From Halovibrio variabilis (GTDB taxonomy: Bacteria > Pseudomonadota > Gammaproteobacteria > Pseudomonadales > Halomonadaceae), in the NCBI RefSeq assembly GCF_007991175.1, contig NZ_BJXV01000013.1, forward strand, positions 62,001 through 126,000: 64,000 nucleotides of DNA, in the 5' to 3' direction. Position numbers and translations under genes: made by a program. The notes beneath the pieces were generated by a model. The model ran no database searches and was not told where the DNA came from. It worked only from the letters and a program-made list of their open reading frames with translations. Position 1 is the stretch's first letter. Each line of letters starts with the position of its first letter. This document shows positions 46,849 to 56,545 of the stretch, one piece after another.

Positions 46849-47277
46849 TTACTCGCATTCGCCGAGGTATTCACCCTCGATGACGGTGTTCATATTCAGT
46901 TCGCCAATGGGTGACTGGGTAAGGATATCCACGCTGCCTTCAATGCGCTCGCCCATAAAACGCATTTCGCCGTCGATAGTCGCCTCGCCACCCTCGGCGC
47001 GGCATACCATGCTGTAGCTTAGGCCGTCCGCGTTCATGTCCTGGTCAAGCAACTCGCAGCCTTCTTCTTCCTCAATGAAGCCAAATTCACTTCCATCAAG
47101 CTCTTCCTGAGTAATGCATTGACGCTCGGTTTCGGTTTGATCCGGAATTTCCATTTCGCCGCTGACGCTGGTTTTACTCACGAACTCCCACTCACCAGCG
47201 GCCACATTGGGGGTTTCAGCCAACGCGACCATCGGAAAGGCCACCAGGGCCGCTACTGCCATGTTACGTAACATCAT
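46849..47277 (-). CDS. DUF3617 family periplasmic protein
   Basis: A 142-residue secreted protein. The signal peptide ends MVALAE. The mature part begins PNVAAGEWEFVSKTSVSG, continues with QTETERQCITQEELD and four Cys residues that could form two disulfides, and is strongly acidic, as expected for exported proteins of halophiles. DUF3617 has no known function. The ATG at 47277 follows GAGAG; an upstream GTG would add four residues. The stop codon lies in a CTTA-type simple repeat. Confidence 0.82.
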   Translation of the reverse strand: MMLRNMAVAALVAFPMVALAETPNVAAGEWEFVSKTSVSGEMEIPDQTETERQCITQEELDGSEFGFIEEEEGCELLDQDMNADGLSYSMVCRAEGGEATIDGEMRFMGERIEGSVDILTQSPIGELNMNTVIEGEYLGECE

Positions 47278-47424
47278 CGCTACTCTCACTGCGTTGCTTT
47301 AGGAATTTTAGCGCCTGGATATCCTACCTGATTCAATCCCACGATGCCCTACCCGACGGCGACACTGCTACACTGAGGGGGTAACAAACCGATTCAGCGC
47401 ACCCGCAATACAAGGTAGCCAACA

Positions 47425-47634
47425 ATGCAAGATGACGCCCTGGTCAACTATGACTTTCACTGCCCTTACTGCGATTCGCCGCTGACTTTTCTGATCGACA
47501 CGTCTCAGGGCAGCCACGACACCTGGGAAGATTGCCATCAGTGCTGCGCACCCATCCAGCTACAAATTATCATCTCGCCCATCACCGGCGAGCTTGAGAG
47601 CGTGGTGGCTGGACGCGACGACGACGTTTTATAG
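47425..47634 (+). CDS. CPXCG motif-containing cysteine-rich protein
   Basis: A 69-residue cytoplasmic protein with a zinc-ribbon-like cysteine pattern: FHCPYCDSP near residue 12 and EDCHQCCAPIQL near 37. These match the CPXCG family of small proteins with unknown function. The C-terminus is acidic (GRDDDVL). It stands divergent to DUF3617 and ends six bases from the convergent potI stop. Confidence 0.87.
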   Translation: MQDDALVNYDFHCPYCDSPLTFLIDTSQGSHDTWEDCHQCCAPIQLQIIISPITGELESVVAGRDDDVL

Positions 47635-47640
47635 CTTGAA

Positions 47641-48489
47641 TTAGTCGTCATGCAGGGCGGCTTCCTGTAGGGCGGCCCCCCGCTTCGTTTCGCTGCGGCG
47701 CATAAAAAACCAAGCCAATAACGTCGCCAGCGACACCGTCAGGATAATCAAGGTGGCCAGCGCATTGATCTTCGGCGACACGCCCATGCGCACCGACGAA
47801 AACACCACCATCGGCAGCGTATTGGCCCCTGGCCCTGAGACAAAGCTGGCTATTACCAGGTCATCCAGGGAAAGCGTAAACGCCAACAGCCAACCGGCGA
47901 CCAGCGCGGGGGTAATAATGGGTAGCGTAATGGAGAAGAAGGTTTTCAACGGCGGCGAGCCCAAATCCATCGCCGCCTCTTCAATCGAGTGGTCCACTTC
48001 TCGTAGACGCGCAGCCACCACCACCGCCACATAGGCACTGCAAAAAGTGGTGTGGGCAATCCAGATCGTCGCCATGCCCCGGTCGGCAGGCCAACCGGTT
48101 ATCTGCGCCATTTGTACAAACAGCAACAGCAGCGAGAGGCCCGTTATGACTTCGGGCATCACCAGCGGCGCCGTCACCATACTCGAAAGCGCCGTTTTGC
48201 CACGGAAATGGCCGAAGCGGGTCATCACAAAGGCGGCCACGGTGCCCAAGCACACCGCCATGCTGGCCGCGAAAAACGCGATGCGCAGGCTCGTCCATAC
48301 CGCGGAGAGTATCTGCTGGTCGCGAAACAGTTCGCCGTACCACTGAGTGGAAAACCCCGCCCACACCGTGACCAGTTTTGAGGCGTTAAACGAATACACC
48401 ACCAGCACCACCATCGGCAGGTAGAGAAACAGCAGGCCCAGCACCAGCATGACCGTGGAGAAGTTAAATCGCCGCAGGGTACGCATCAT
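47641..48489 (-). CDS. potI: polyamine ABC transporter permease PotI
   Basis: The second channel subunit of a putrescine/spermidine importer, 282 residues with six membrane helices. The N-terminus FSTVMLVLGLLFLYLPMVVLVVYSFNASK and the EAA loop EEAAMDLGSPPLKTFFSITLPIITPALVAGWLLAFTLSLDDLVIASFVSGPG are typical of PotI. It is the last gene of the potFGHI run, 38 bp after potH. Confidence 0.92.
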   Translation of the reverse strand: MMRTLRRFNFSTVMLVLGLLFLYLPMVVLVVYSFNASKLVTVWAGFSTQWYGELFRDQQILSAVWTSLRIAFFAASMAVCLGTVAAFVMTRFGHFRGKTALSSMVTAPLVMPEVITGLSLLLLFVQMAQITGWPADRGMATIWIAHTTFCSAYVAVVVAARLREVDHSIEEAAMDLGSPPLKTFFSITLPIITPALVAGWLLAFTLSLDDLVIASFVSGPGANTLPMVVFSSVRMGVSPKINALATLIILTVSLATLLAWFFMRRSETKRGAALQEAALHDD

Positions 48490-48527
48490 TTAGCCCTCAT
48501 GACTTAGCCCTCATCACTCTGGCCTCA

Positions 48528-49448
48528 CTATTCAAGTTCGCGGGACTGGTAGCGATGGAACCAGACAATCGGCACCAGTAACAGCAGCAGCATCACCATC
48601 GCCAGCGCGGACGCCACGGGCCAGTCGCGATTGAGGAAAAACTCCTCCCACAGCACCTTGCCGATCATGAGCGTATCGGGGCCGCCAAGCAGTTCAGGAA
48701 TCACAAATTCGCCTACCGCCGGGATAAACACCAGCATCGAACCCGCCACAATACCGCCCATGGAAAGCGGTAAAGTGACTTTGATAAAGGTATTGAGTTT
48801 ACGCGAGCCAAGATCCGACGCGGCTTCTAACAGCGAGTTGTCCATGCGTGTTAAGTGGGCATACAGGGGCAGCACCATAAACGGCAAATAGGCGTAGACA
48901 ATGCCAATAGTCACCGCAAACTGGGTGTTCATCATGCGCAGCGGTGTATCAATCAGACCCAGCCCTATCAATAGGTTATTGATTAACCCGTTGTTACTGA
49001 GAATCCCCATCCAGGCGTAGACGCGAATCAAAAACGACGTCCACGACGGCAGCATCACCAGCAGCAGTAATAGCAGCTGCCAGCGCGCTGACGCCCGGGC
49101 CATGGCATAAGCCATCGGGTAGCCCAGTAGCAAACAGGCTGCTGTGGCGATAAACGCGGTTTTTACCGACCCCCAGTAGGCGGCGATATACAGCGAATCT
49201 GAAAGCAGAAAGAGATAGTTGCCCAGATTAAGAAAGACATGCAGCGTTTGGTCGGCGTACTCAAGCAGCGGGCCATAAGGCGGAATGGCAATCGCCGCCT
49301 CGGACAAACTGATTTTGAGCACCAGCGCAAAGGGCAGTAAAAAGAACAGCGTTAGCCACACAAGCGGTAACGCGATCACGGCCCGGCGCCCTAACTGCCA
49401 ACGCTTGAGCATTGTTGCAGGACGTGCTGACAAACGAGATGGCTTCAT
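48528..49448 (-). CDS. potH: polyamine ABC transporter permease PotH
   Basis: The first channel subunit, 306 residues with six helices. A basic N-terminus is followed by LPLVWLTLFFLLPFALVLKISLSEA, SLYIAAYWGSVKTAFIATAACLLLGYPMAYAMARA, and the EAA loop LEAASDLGSRKLNTFIKVTLPLSMGGIVAGSMLVFIPAVGEFVIPELLGG. It lies 31 bp downstream of potG. Confidence 0.92.
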   Translation of the reverse strand: MKPSRLSARPATMLKRWQLGRRAVIALPLVWLTLFFLLPFALVLKISLSEAAIAIPPYGPLLEYADQTLHVFLNLGNYLFLLSDSLYIAAYWGSVKTAFIATAACLLLGYPMAYAMARASARWQLLLLLLVMLPSWTSFLIRVYAWMGILSNNGLINNLLIGLGLIDTPLRMMNTQFAVTIGIVYAYLPFMVLPLYAHLTRMDNSLLEAASDLGSRKLNTFIKVTLPLSMGGIVAGSMLVFIPAVGEFVIPELLGGPDTLMIGKVLWEEFFLNRDWPVASALAMVMLLLLLVPIVWFHRYQSRELE

Positions 49449-49479
49449 TTAAGGCAGTCTCCGGTACAAAGCCCGTACA

Positions 49480-50658
49480 TCAACGGTTTAAAACAATGGT
49501 GCTGTGGTCTTCCCAGTAGACATACACACTGTCTTCCCAGGTAGGCCGATCACCGCGCCGCTTGGTATTGGCCATACTGACCTTGATGATCTGACCCGAG
49601 GGCGTGCGCACGTAGTAAAGTGAGAACCCCCCTAGGTAGGCGATATCATCGACCTTACCTTCCGCCCAGTTATACTCAGCGGTGGGTTTTTCCCGGGTTA
49701 GCCAAATCTTCTCTGGCCGAAGGGCCACCCAAACGCGTCGATTCGTCGCCTGGGTCGTAATACCGTGGTCAATGTAGATAGGTCGCTCAAGCGCGGGCGC
49801 GACGATGCGGCAATGGTCGGCAGCATCGTCGACAATCTCGCCTTCGAACAAATTCACCGTGCCGACGAATTCCGCCACCATGCGGCTGACCGGGCTTTCA
49901 TAAATATCCACCGGTGAACCCACCTGCTCAATCCAGCCGTCGGCCATGATCGCCACACGGTCGGCCATGGTCATGGCCTCTTCCTGATCGTGGGTCACCA
50001 TTATGCAGGTCACGCCGACCTGCTCGATGATTTCGACCACCTCCAACTGCATTTCAGTGCGCAGTTTTTTATCCAGCGCGCCCATGGGCTCGTCTAGCAG
50101 CAGCAGTTTGGGACGTTTGGCCAGCGAGCGGGCCAGCGCCACCCGCTGGCGTTGACCACCGGACAGCTGGTGCGGTTTGCGCCTGGCAAAGCGCTCCATA
50201 TGCACCAGCTTGAGCATTTGGGTCACGCGGGCATCGACATCGGCCTTAGGCAGTTTGTCCTGCTTTAAACCAAAGGCAATATTCTGGGCCACCGTCATAT
50301 GCGGAAACAGCGCGTAGGACTGGAACATCATATTGATGGGCCGCTTGTGCGGAGGCATCGCGGTGATGTTGTCACCGTCTAATAAAATGCTGCCCTCAGA
50401 CGGCGTTTCAAACCCCGCCAACATACGCAGCAGGGTTGATTTGCCCGACCCGGACCCCCCTAAAAGCGCGAAAATTTCGCCGCGCTTAACCTGCAAGTTG
50501 ACATCATCCACCGCCAGCGCATCGTCAAACCGTTTGCTTAAGCGCTTCACTTCCAGCACTACATCCTCAGCAAACCGCGGGGTTTTACCCTGGGGCCGCG
50601 AGGAAGGGACAGCTGGCGAAGCAGATGAAGACGCGTTCGACAGGGGCGTAGTGACCAT
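49480..50658 (-). CDS. potG: polyamine ABC transporter ATPase PotG
   Basis: The 392-residue ATPase has Walker A GGSGSGKST, Q-loop MMFQSYALFPHM, signature LSGGQRQRVALARSL, Walker B LLLLDEPMGALD and H-loop [18 protein letters not shown]-terminal TOBE domain follows (about 300-390). The first 30 residues are a Ser/Pro-rich extension unlike the core, so a later start is possible, though the core strand LEVKRLSKRFDD has no Met just before it. A leaky-terminator-like hairpin separates it from potF. Confidence 0.93.
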   Translation of the reverse strand: MVTTPLSNASSSASPAVPSSRPQGKTPRFAEDVVLEVKRLSKRFDDALAVDDVNLQVKRGEIFALLGGSGSGKSTLLRMLAGFETPSEGSILLDGDNITAMPPHKRPINMMFQSYALFPHMTVAQNIAFGLKQDKLPKADVDARVTQMLKLVHMERFARRKPHQLSGGQRQRVALARSLAKRPKLLLLDEPMGALDKKLRTEMQLEVVEIIEQVGVTCIMVTHDQEEAMTMADRVAIMADGWIEQVGSPVDIYESPVSRMVAEFVGTVNLFEGEIVDDAADHCRIVAPALERPIYIDHGITTQATNRRVWVALRPEKIWLTREKPTAEYNWAEGKVDDIAYLGGFSLYYVRTPSGQIIKVSMANTKRRGDRPTWEDSVYVYWEDHSTIVLNR

Positions 50659-50696
50659 TCGCCACTCCCATCAAAAGGCCCGGAACGCCGGGCATT

Positions 50697-50739
50697 GAAA
50701 AAACATGAAGCGAGCCGGTGAGAAAGTGTTGGGCTCGCT
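50697..50739 (-). terminator. hairpin with T tract between potF and potG (probable partial terminator)
   Basis: On the minus strand AGCGAGCC and GGCTCGCT form a stem with a 15-base loop, followed after five bases by six T residues. It lies just past the potF stop. A second small hairpin (GCCCGG-AACG-CCGGGC, 50678-50693) follows. Such structures let the binding protein be made in excess over the membrane and ATPase subunits. Confidence 0.65.
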
Positions 50740-50756
50740 GTCGGGTAAGTATCTGC

Positions 50757-51863
50757 TTAACGGCCGGATTTTACGCGGTTCCAAATACGTGTACGGGCGC
50801 GCAATACATCTTGAGGCTTTTCAGCCTGGACGTATAGGTTTTGCATGACCTCGGTTTCCGGGTAGATCGCCGGATCGTTAAGAATTTCGTCAGAAAGATA
50901 CTCATTAGCCGCCGCGTTGGGGTTGGCGTACCGCACGTACTCGGTAATTTCAGCGGCGATTTCCGGGTCGAGGATAAAGTTGATAAACGCATGGGCGTTT
51001 TCAGTATTCGGCGCATCAGCGGGAACCGCCATCATATCAAACCAGAGGGCCGCACCTTCTTTGGGAATGCTGTAACCGATACTGAAATCACGCCCCGCTT
51101 CTTCGGTACGCTCGGCGGCTTGGAACACATCCCCCGAGTAACCAGCGGCCACGCAGATATTACCGTTGGCGAGGTCGGACACATAGCGCGAGGAGTGGAA
51201 GTAGGTCATATCGTCGCGAACATCGGCAAGCAGTTCACCAGCGGCTTCCAGGTCGTCAATACGTTCACTCTGCGGGTTTAAGCCTAAATACGCCATGGCG
51301 GGCGAGAGCATCTCATCACCGGAGTCCAACATCGACAAGCCACAGCCCGCTTCGCTTAATGCCGCGGTGATTTCAGGGTCAAACAGCAGCGCCCAGCTAT
51401 CCACTGGCGCGTCGTCCCCCAAAATTTCTGTCACACGGTCAATGTTATAACCGATTCCGTTGGTCCCCCACATATAGGGCACCGAGTACTCACTGCCTTC
51501 GTCAATGGCTTCCAAATTATCCATCAGGTCGGGATTAAGGTTATCTAAATTAGGCAGTAACTCATGATTGAGCGGCTGATAAACACCGGCTTTTAATTGA
51601 CGGGTAAAATAGTAGGTAGAGGGCACCACCACATCGTAGCCGGAACGCCCGGCAAGTAGCGCCGCATCAAGAATCTCATTGCTGTCATAAACGTCGTAGG
51701 TCACGTCAATGCCGGTTCGCTCGGTGAACTTTTCCAGCGTTTCCGGGGCAATGTAGTCTGACCAGTTATACACCCGCACCTCTTCTTGGGCGTGGGCAGC
51801 GCTAGCCGCTGCGACAAACGAAATGGCCGCAACGGCCGCGGAAAGTTTGTGGATGTTCCCCAT
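50757..51863 (-). CDS. potF: polyamine ABC transporter periplasmic binding protein PotF
   Basis: A 368-residue precursor with a signal peptide ending ASAAHAQ (about residue 25). The mature protein begins EEVRVYNWSDYIAPETLEKFTERTGIDVTYDVYDSNE, a hallmark of PotF/PotD, and contains GYDVVVPSTYYFTRQLKAGVYQ and VPYMWGTNGIGYN in the polyamine cleft. It heads the minus-strand potFGHI operon and is divergent to ahpC. Confidence 0.94.
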   Translation of the reverse strand: MGNIHKLSAAVAAISFVAAASAAHAQEEVRVYNWSDYIAPETLEKFTERTGIDVTYDVYDSNEILDAALLAGRSGYDVVVPSTYYFTRQLKAGVYQPLNHELLPNLDNLNPDLMDNLEAIDEGSEYSVPYMWGTNGIGYNIDRVTEILGDDAPVDSWALLFDPEITAALSEAGCGLSMLDSGDEMLSPAMAYLGLNPQSERIDDLEAAGELLADVRDDMTYFHSSRYVSDLANGNICVAAGYSGDVFQAAERTEEAGRDFSIGYSIPKEGAALWFDMMAVPADAPNTENAHAFINFILDPEIAAEITEYVRYANPNAAANEYLSDEILNDPAIYPETEVMQNLYVQAEKPQDVLRARTRIWNRVKSGR

Positions 51864-52194
51864 TCGATGACTCCTATCGTCTTCACTGTTTTGCGTTATG
51901 TGCGTTTGCGTTATGTACCGCCGGTTGCTTGCGAGCCAACGGCTAACATCAGCTTAGGTTATATGACTGAGCGTGCGAATTTTGCGGTGCCGCACGCCCT
52001 ACCGCAAGGCACTTTAAGAAAAACGTGCATTTCGCCCTTCCGACGCCATGACACCGGCGGAAAAAACCACTCATTAGCTAATATATAAATACTATTGATT
52101 CGATGGCTTTTTTTAATTTTAGACATTAGTCGCTAGCCATTAGTCTTATTCTGGTTTATATACCCTTCACCCATGACAACTGGAGATTAGTCTT
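51864..52194. other. divergent control region potF-ahpC
   Basis: A 331-bp spacer without a gene. Near 51890-51916 TTTGCGTTATGT is directly repeated 15 bases apart on the potF side. From about 52070 the sequence is AT-rich, and ATTAGTC occurs three times before ahpC, two copies extended to ATTAGTCTTAT. An OxyR site is expected before ahpC, but I could not match the full four-part OxyR consensus. Confidence 0.5.
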
Positions 52195-52758
52195 ATGTCC
52201 TTGATCAACACTGAAGTAAAGCCGTTTAAAGCGACGGCTTACCTGAATGGCGAATTCGTCGATGTGACTGAAGCGGACATGCAAGGCCAGTGGTCTATTT
52301 TCTTCTTCTACCCGGCTGACTTTACCTTTGTCTGCCCTACCGAACTTGGCGATTTGGCTGACTACTATGCCGAGTTCAAAAAGCTGGGCGTTGAAATTTA
52401 CAGTGTTTCTACCGACACCCACTTTACCCACAAAGCGTGGCACGACAGCTCTGAGACCATCGGCAAACTGCAGTACCCGATGATTGCTGATCCGACGTTG
52501 CGTATTTCCCGCAATTTCGAAGTTTTGATCGAAGATGCCGGTCTTGCTGAGCGCGGCACTTTCGTTGTCGATCCCGATGGCAAGATCCAAATTGTGGAAA
52601 TCAACGCGGGCAACATTGGCCGTAACGCCGAAGAGCTGCTGCGTAAAGTCAAAGCTGCACAATACGTTCGTGAAAACCCCAACGAAGTGTGCCCGGCTAA
52701 ATGGAAAGAAGGCGAAGAAACACTCGCGCCTTCACTGGACCTGGTCGGCAAAATCTAA
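52195..52758 (+). CDS. ahpC: alkyl hydroperoxide reductase peroxidase subunit AhpC
   Basis: A typical 2-Cys peroxiredoxin of 187 residues, the same length as E. coli AhpC. The peroxidatic Cys47 is in [12 protein letters not shown], and the resolving Cys166 is in NEVCPAKW. It reduces H2O2 and organic peroxides and is re-reduced by AhpF, encoded just downstream. GGAG lies about nine bases before the ATG. A terminator-like hairpin separates it from ahpF, so ahpC is probably expressed more strongly. Confidence 0.97.
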   Translation: MSLINTEVKPFKATAYLNGEFVDVTEADMQGQWSIFFFYPADFTFVCPTELGDLADYYAEFKKLGVEIYSVSTDTHFTHKAWHDSSETIGKLQYPMIADPTLRISRNFEVLIEDAGLAERGTFVVDPDGKIQIVEINAGNIGRNAEELLRKVKAAQYVRENPNEVCPAKWKEGEETLAPSLDLVGKI

Positions 52759-52815
52759 ATAGCCCACGGCTGCCAAACGGATATTTTTTAACTCTGTTGC
52801 CCCTCTTGGCAGCGC

Positions 52816-52848
52816 GACACCCGGGCACCCGCTCGGGTGTCTTGTTTT
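52816..52848 (+). terminator. terminator-like hairpin between ahpC and ahpF
   Basis: GACACCCG pairs with CGGGTGTC around a 10-base loop and is followed by TTGTTTT. It lies 58 bp after the ahpC stop and 69 bp before the ahpF start, so it probably attenuates readthrough into ahpF. Confidence 0.75.
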
Positions 52849-52916
52849 AAGCGCACGGTTTTACTGTGCGCCCTGTGACCCAACACCGACATGCTAATTA
52901 CCAGGAGGCGACTGTC

Positions 52917-54473
52917 ATGCTGGACGCCAATTTAAAATCTCAGTTAAAAACCTACCTAGAAAAAGTGACGCAGCCGTTCGAGATCGTTGCCTCCCTTGAT
53001 GACGGTGCCAAGTCACAAGAACTTTTCGGCCTGCTGGAAGAAATCAGCAGCCTAAGCGACAAAATCACCCTGCACAGCGACGGTCAAGCGTCGCGTAAAC
53101 CGTCGTTTGCAATCAACCGCCCCGGCGAAGACACCGGCGTGGTGTTTGCGGGCATCCCCATGGGCCACGAATTTACCTCGCTGGTGCTGGCGTTGCTGCA
53201 AGTTGGCGGCCATCCGCCTAAAACGTCTGAGGAAGTGCTTGATCAAATTAGAGCCCTCGACGGTGAGATGCTGTTTGAGACCTACTACTCGCTGTCGTGC
53301 CAGAACTGCCCTGACGTGGTTCAAGCGCTTAACTTGATGGCTATCTTCAACCCGAAGGTGCGCCATGTGGCCATTGACGGCGCGCTGTTTCAGGATGAAG
53401 TGGAAGCCCGTGAAATCATGTCGGTGCCGAGTATCTACCTAAACGGCAAGCCGTTTGACCAGGGCCGCATGACGCTTGAACAGATTCTTGGCAAGGTTGA
53501 CACTGGCGCCGCCGAGCGCGAGGCCAAAAAGCTAAGCGAAAAAGCCGCTTTCGATACGCTTGTGATTGGCGGTGGCCCGGCAGGCGCGGCGGCGGCTATT
53601 TACTCGGCGCGCAAAGGGATTAATACCGGCCTTGCCGCTGGGCGCTTTGGCGGACAGGTAGCGGACACCATGGGGATTGAAAACTTTATCTCCGTCTCGC
53701 ACACCGAAGGCCCCAAGATGGTCAGCGCGCTCGAAGAGCACGTGAAAGAGTACGAGGTCGATGTAATGAATTTACAAACCGCCACTGTGTTTAAAGCGGC
53801 GGACCCGGACGGCGGGCTTCATGAAATAGCGTTTGAATCAGGCGCTACGCTTAAAAGCAAGACATTGGTACTGGCGACGGGCGCCCGTTGGCGCGAGATG
53901 AATGTGCCCGGCGAACAAGCGTATCGCAACAAAGGCGTTGCCTATTGCCCCCACTGCGATGGGCCGCTGTACAAAGGCAAACGCGTGGCCGTCATTGGTG
54001 GCGGCAACTCCGGCGTTGAAGCGGCTATCGACCTGGCGGGTATAGTGAGCCATGTAACGCTGGTGGAGTTTATGGGTGAAATGCGTGCTGACGCCGTGCT
54101 GCAGAAAAAGCTAAAGAGCCTGCCGAATGTCGATATTATTCTGAATGCGCAGTCGACTGAAGTCACCGGCGACGGCAGCCGTGTTAATGGTTTGAATTAT
54201 ATCGACCGCACTAGCGATGAGCATAAAGCCATCGCGCTGGAAGGTATTTTTGTTCAGATTGGCCTGGTGCCCAATACCGAGTGGCTCAAAGGCTCCCCGA
54301 TTGAGATGACGCCACGCGGTGAAATTATTGTCGATGCCCATGGCATGACCTCAGTGCCCGGGGTATTCGCCGCAGGCGATGTGACCACCGTGCCCTACAA
54401 ACAGATCGTTATTGCCATGGGCGAAGGTGCCAAGGCATCGCTGGGCGCTTTTGACTACTTAATTCGTAATTAA
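52917..54473 (+). CDS. ahpF: alkyl hydroperoxide reductase flavoprotein AhpF
   Basis: Passes electrons from NADH through FAD and two disulfide centres to AhpC. From the ATG at 52917 (AGGAGG upstream) it has 518 residues against 521 in E. coli. The N-terminal tandem thioredoxin-fold domain carries CQNC (C128, C131). The FAD motif is [19 protein letters not shown], the CPHC redox pair is C344/C347, and the NADH motif is [17 protein letters not shown]. The end has [29 protein letters not shown] strong terminator follows. Confidence 0.96.
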   Translation: MLDANLKSQLKTYLEKVTQPFEIVASLDDGAKSQELFGLLEEISSLSDKITLHSDGQASRKPSFAINRPGEDTGVVFAGIPMGHEFTSLVLALLQVGGHPPKTSEEVLDQIRALDGEMLFETYYSLSCQNCPDVVQALNLMAIFNPKVRHVAIDGALFQDEVEAREIMSVPSIYLNGKPFDQGRMTLEQILGKVDTGAAEREAKKLSEKAAFDTLVIGGGPAGAAAAIYSARKGINTGLAAGRFGGQVADTMGIENFISVSHTEGPKMVSALEEHVKEYEVDVMNLQTATVFKAADPDGGLHEIAFESGATLKSKTLVLATGARWREMNVPGEQAYRNKGVAYCPHCDGPLYKGKRVAVIGGGNSGVEAAIDLAGIVSHVTLVEFMGEMRADAVLQKKLKSLPNVDIILNAQSTEVTGDGSRVNGLNYIDRTSDEHKAIALEGIFVQIGLVPNTEWLKGSPIEMTPRGEIIVDAHGMTSVPGVFAAGDVTTVPYKQIVIAMGEGAKASLGAFDYLIRN

Positions 54474-54486
54474 ATTAAGCCCATAT

Positions 54487-54514
54487 AAAAGCCCGCTGGT
54501 CAGCGGGCTTTTTT
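54487..54514. terminator. intrinsic terminator after ahpF (bidirectional with phaC)
   Basis: AAAAGCCCGCTG pairs with CAGCGGGCTTTT around a two-base GT gap, followed by a T tract. It lies between the convergent ahpF and phaC stops and can serve both strands. Confidence 0.93.
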
Positions 54515-54539
54515 GGCTTTTCGACTTCCGCGAAGCATT

Positions 54540-56456
54540 TTAAGACTGAGGCGGGGTTTCTCCCAGCACCTCGGGGATGGTCGTTTTCACATAGCGCCCA
54601 GGCGCCGGCTCAATGACCTTGAGCTCGCCGTCGCCAGGTTGGCGCGCGGGTACCATCTTGTCGTTATCGGCATAGCCGTTTTCGGTCATCCAGGCCTGCC
54701 AATGGGGCCACCAGGAACCTTCGTTCAATGTCGCGCTTTCCAGCCACTCTTCGTGGGTTTCCGGCAGTGCGTCGTTGGTCCAGTAGCCATACTTGTTCTT
54801 ATGCGGTGGATTGACAATACCCGCAATATGCCCCGAACCGCCAAGCACAAAGGTGGCCGGCCCCTTGGGAAGCAAGGCACCATAGTAAGTACTGTTCCAC
54901 CTGGCGATATGGTCTTCTTTGGTGGACACAAAGTAGCTAGGCGTAGACACCTTGCGCAGATCAATTTTCACGCCATCCAGTTCAATACCACCAGGCTCAA
55001 CCAAGCGGTTCTCCAGGTACATGTGGCGCAGGTACCACGCATGCGTCCCGGCCGGTAGGTTGGTGCCATCGGTATTCCAGTAAAGCAGATCAAAGGCGGC
55101 AGGGGTTTCACCCTTCAAGTAGTTATTAATGTAGAAGGACCAAAACAAATCGTTCTCACGCAGCAAACTGAAGGTATAGGCCATTGAGCGACCATCCAGA
55201 TAGCCCTTCGCTTCTAGCGTTTGCTCAATCCCCTCAACTACACGCTCATTCAGAAACACACCGATCTCGCCAGGATCGCGGAAATCCTGCAACGTGGCCA
55301 TGTAGGTCACAGACTTCACTTTGCGGCCACGGCGAGTGCTGGTGAGGTACGCCACCGTGGAAGCGGCTAATGTGCCCCCGACGCAGTAACTATGTAAATT
55401 AACCGATTTCTCGCCACAGGCCTGTTCAATAGCCTCCATCGCGCTAATAGGGCCCATCTGCATGTAGTCGGCCCAGTTGATCTCGCGCTGTTCCGGGCCA
55501 GGATTGCGCCAGGAGATCAGAAACACCGTATGGCCCTGTGCCACTAGCCACTTAACCATGGAGTTTTCTTCACGCAGATCAAGAATGTAATATTTATTGA
55601 TCCACGGCGGCACCATCAGCAAGGGTGTTTTAAAGGTCTTTTCGGTTGTCGGCGTGTACTGAATTAGCTGAATCAATTCGTTTTCATACACCACCGCACC
55701 GGGAGTCACGGCAATGTTGTCGCCCACGCCAAAGGCGGTACGGTCGGTCATACGAACGTTAATGCCTTCGGCAGAGTTATCTAAATCTTCGCGCAGGCGC
55801 TCCAGTCCATCCACCAGGTTCTGGCCACGGGTTTCAATGGTGCGGCGCATCACTTCAGGATTGGTGGTTATAAAGTTGGTCGGCGCCATTGCATTGACTA
55901 ACTGGCGCGCATAAAACGCTAAATTGCGTTTATGGGTGTCATCCAAACCGGTTAAGTTGTCGACGAGTTCTTCGACCATCTGCGAGAACAGTAAATACTG
56001 TTGCATGATGGCCATGTAATAAGGGTCTTGGGTCCAGGCCTCGTCTTTAAAACGACGATCATTTTTGTCGGGGGTGATCAACGGCGTTACAGGTTCCCCC
56101 GCCATGGCACGCATGCCCTGCTGCCATAAAAGCCACTGCTCCTGAAGCAGGCGGGCCTGGGTTTCCCACAGTAGGGTAGGGTTTTGCATCAGCGACTGCG
56201 CGGCCGCTTCAAAGCTTTCGCGCATATCGCTGTAGACAGAATCGGCGGCTTCGCTTGGCGCGATACGGGAAAGGAGTTCCTGCATCAACCCCTGGTACTG
56301 TTCGCCAATCTCTTTAAGCTGGCTGCTCCAGGCTTCGACTTCCGATTGGGATAAGCCCTCAGGCAGCTCTTGAGAAAAGCCTTGAGTAAACCCTTGAGAC
56401 AAACCTTCATATAACCCAGACATTTGCTTAAATGGATTTTGCCACGCTGACTGCAT
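54540..56456 (-). CDS. phaC: class I polyhydroxyalkanoate synthase PhaC
   Basis: Polymerises (R)-3-hydroxyacyl-CoA into PHA granules. The 638 residues include an N-terminal variable region of about 60 Gln/Ser/Gly-rich residues and a C-terminal alpha/beta-hydrolase catalytic domain. The lipase-like box reads SYCVGG with nucleophile C358; D515 (STKEDHIARW) and H543 (GGSGHIAG) complete the triad. The 28-residue D-H spacing equals that in Cupriavidus necator PhaC. It is slightly longer than the usual 560-600. GGGAGA precedes the ATG. It lies downstream of phaP and shares its orientation. Confidence 0.95.
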   Translation of the reverse strand: MQSAWQNPFKQMSGLYEGLSQGFTQGFSQELPEGLSQSEVEAWSSQLKEIGEQYQGLMQELLSRIAPSEAADSVYSDMRESFEAAAQSLMQNPTLLWETQARLLQEQWLLWQQGMRAMAGEPVTPLITPDKNDRRFKDEAWTQDPYYMAIMQQYLLFSQMVEELVDNLTGLDDTHKRNLAFYARQLVNAMAPTNFITTNPEVMRRTIETRGQNLVDGLERLREDLDNSAEGINVRMTDRTAFGVGDNIAVTPGAVVYENELIQLIQYTPTTEKTFKTPLLMVPPWINKYYILDLREENSMVKWLVAQGHTVFLISWRNPGPEQREINWADYMQMGPISAMEAIEQACGEKSVNLHSYCVGGTLAASTVAYLTSTRRGRKVKSVTYMATLQDFRDPGEIGVFLNERVVEGIEQTLEAKGYLDGRSMAYTFSLLRENDLFWSFYINNYLKGETPAAFDLLYWNTDGTNLPAGTHAWYLRHMYLENRLVEPGGIELDGVKIDLRKVSTPSYFVSTKEDHIARWNSTYYGALLPKGPATFVLGGSGHIAGIVNPPHKNKYGYWTNDALPETHEEWLESATLNEGSWWPHWQAWMTENGYADNDKMVPARQPGDGELKVIEPAPGRYVKTTIPEVLGETPPQS

Positions 56457-56524
56457 ACTGATTCTCCCTACGCCTATGGTAGGCGGACCGAACTCTCTGG
56501 CCTAGGATGCAATGATCCAGGTTA

Positions 56525-56542
56525 TTGTAGTCGACACTACAA
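56525..56542. promoter_or_regulatory. palindrome upstream of phaC
   Basis: TTGTAGT and ACTACAA flank CGAC, 69-86 bp before the phaC start. It is a candidate operator or part of a phaC promoter distinct from that of phaP. The regulator is unknown. Confidence 0.45.
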
Positions 56543-56545
56543 ATG

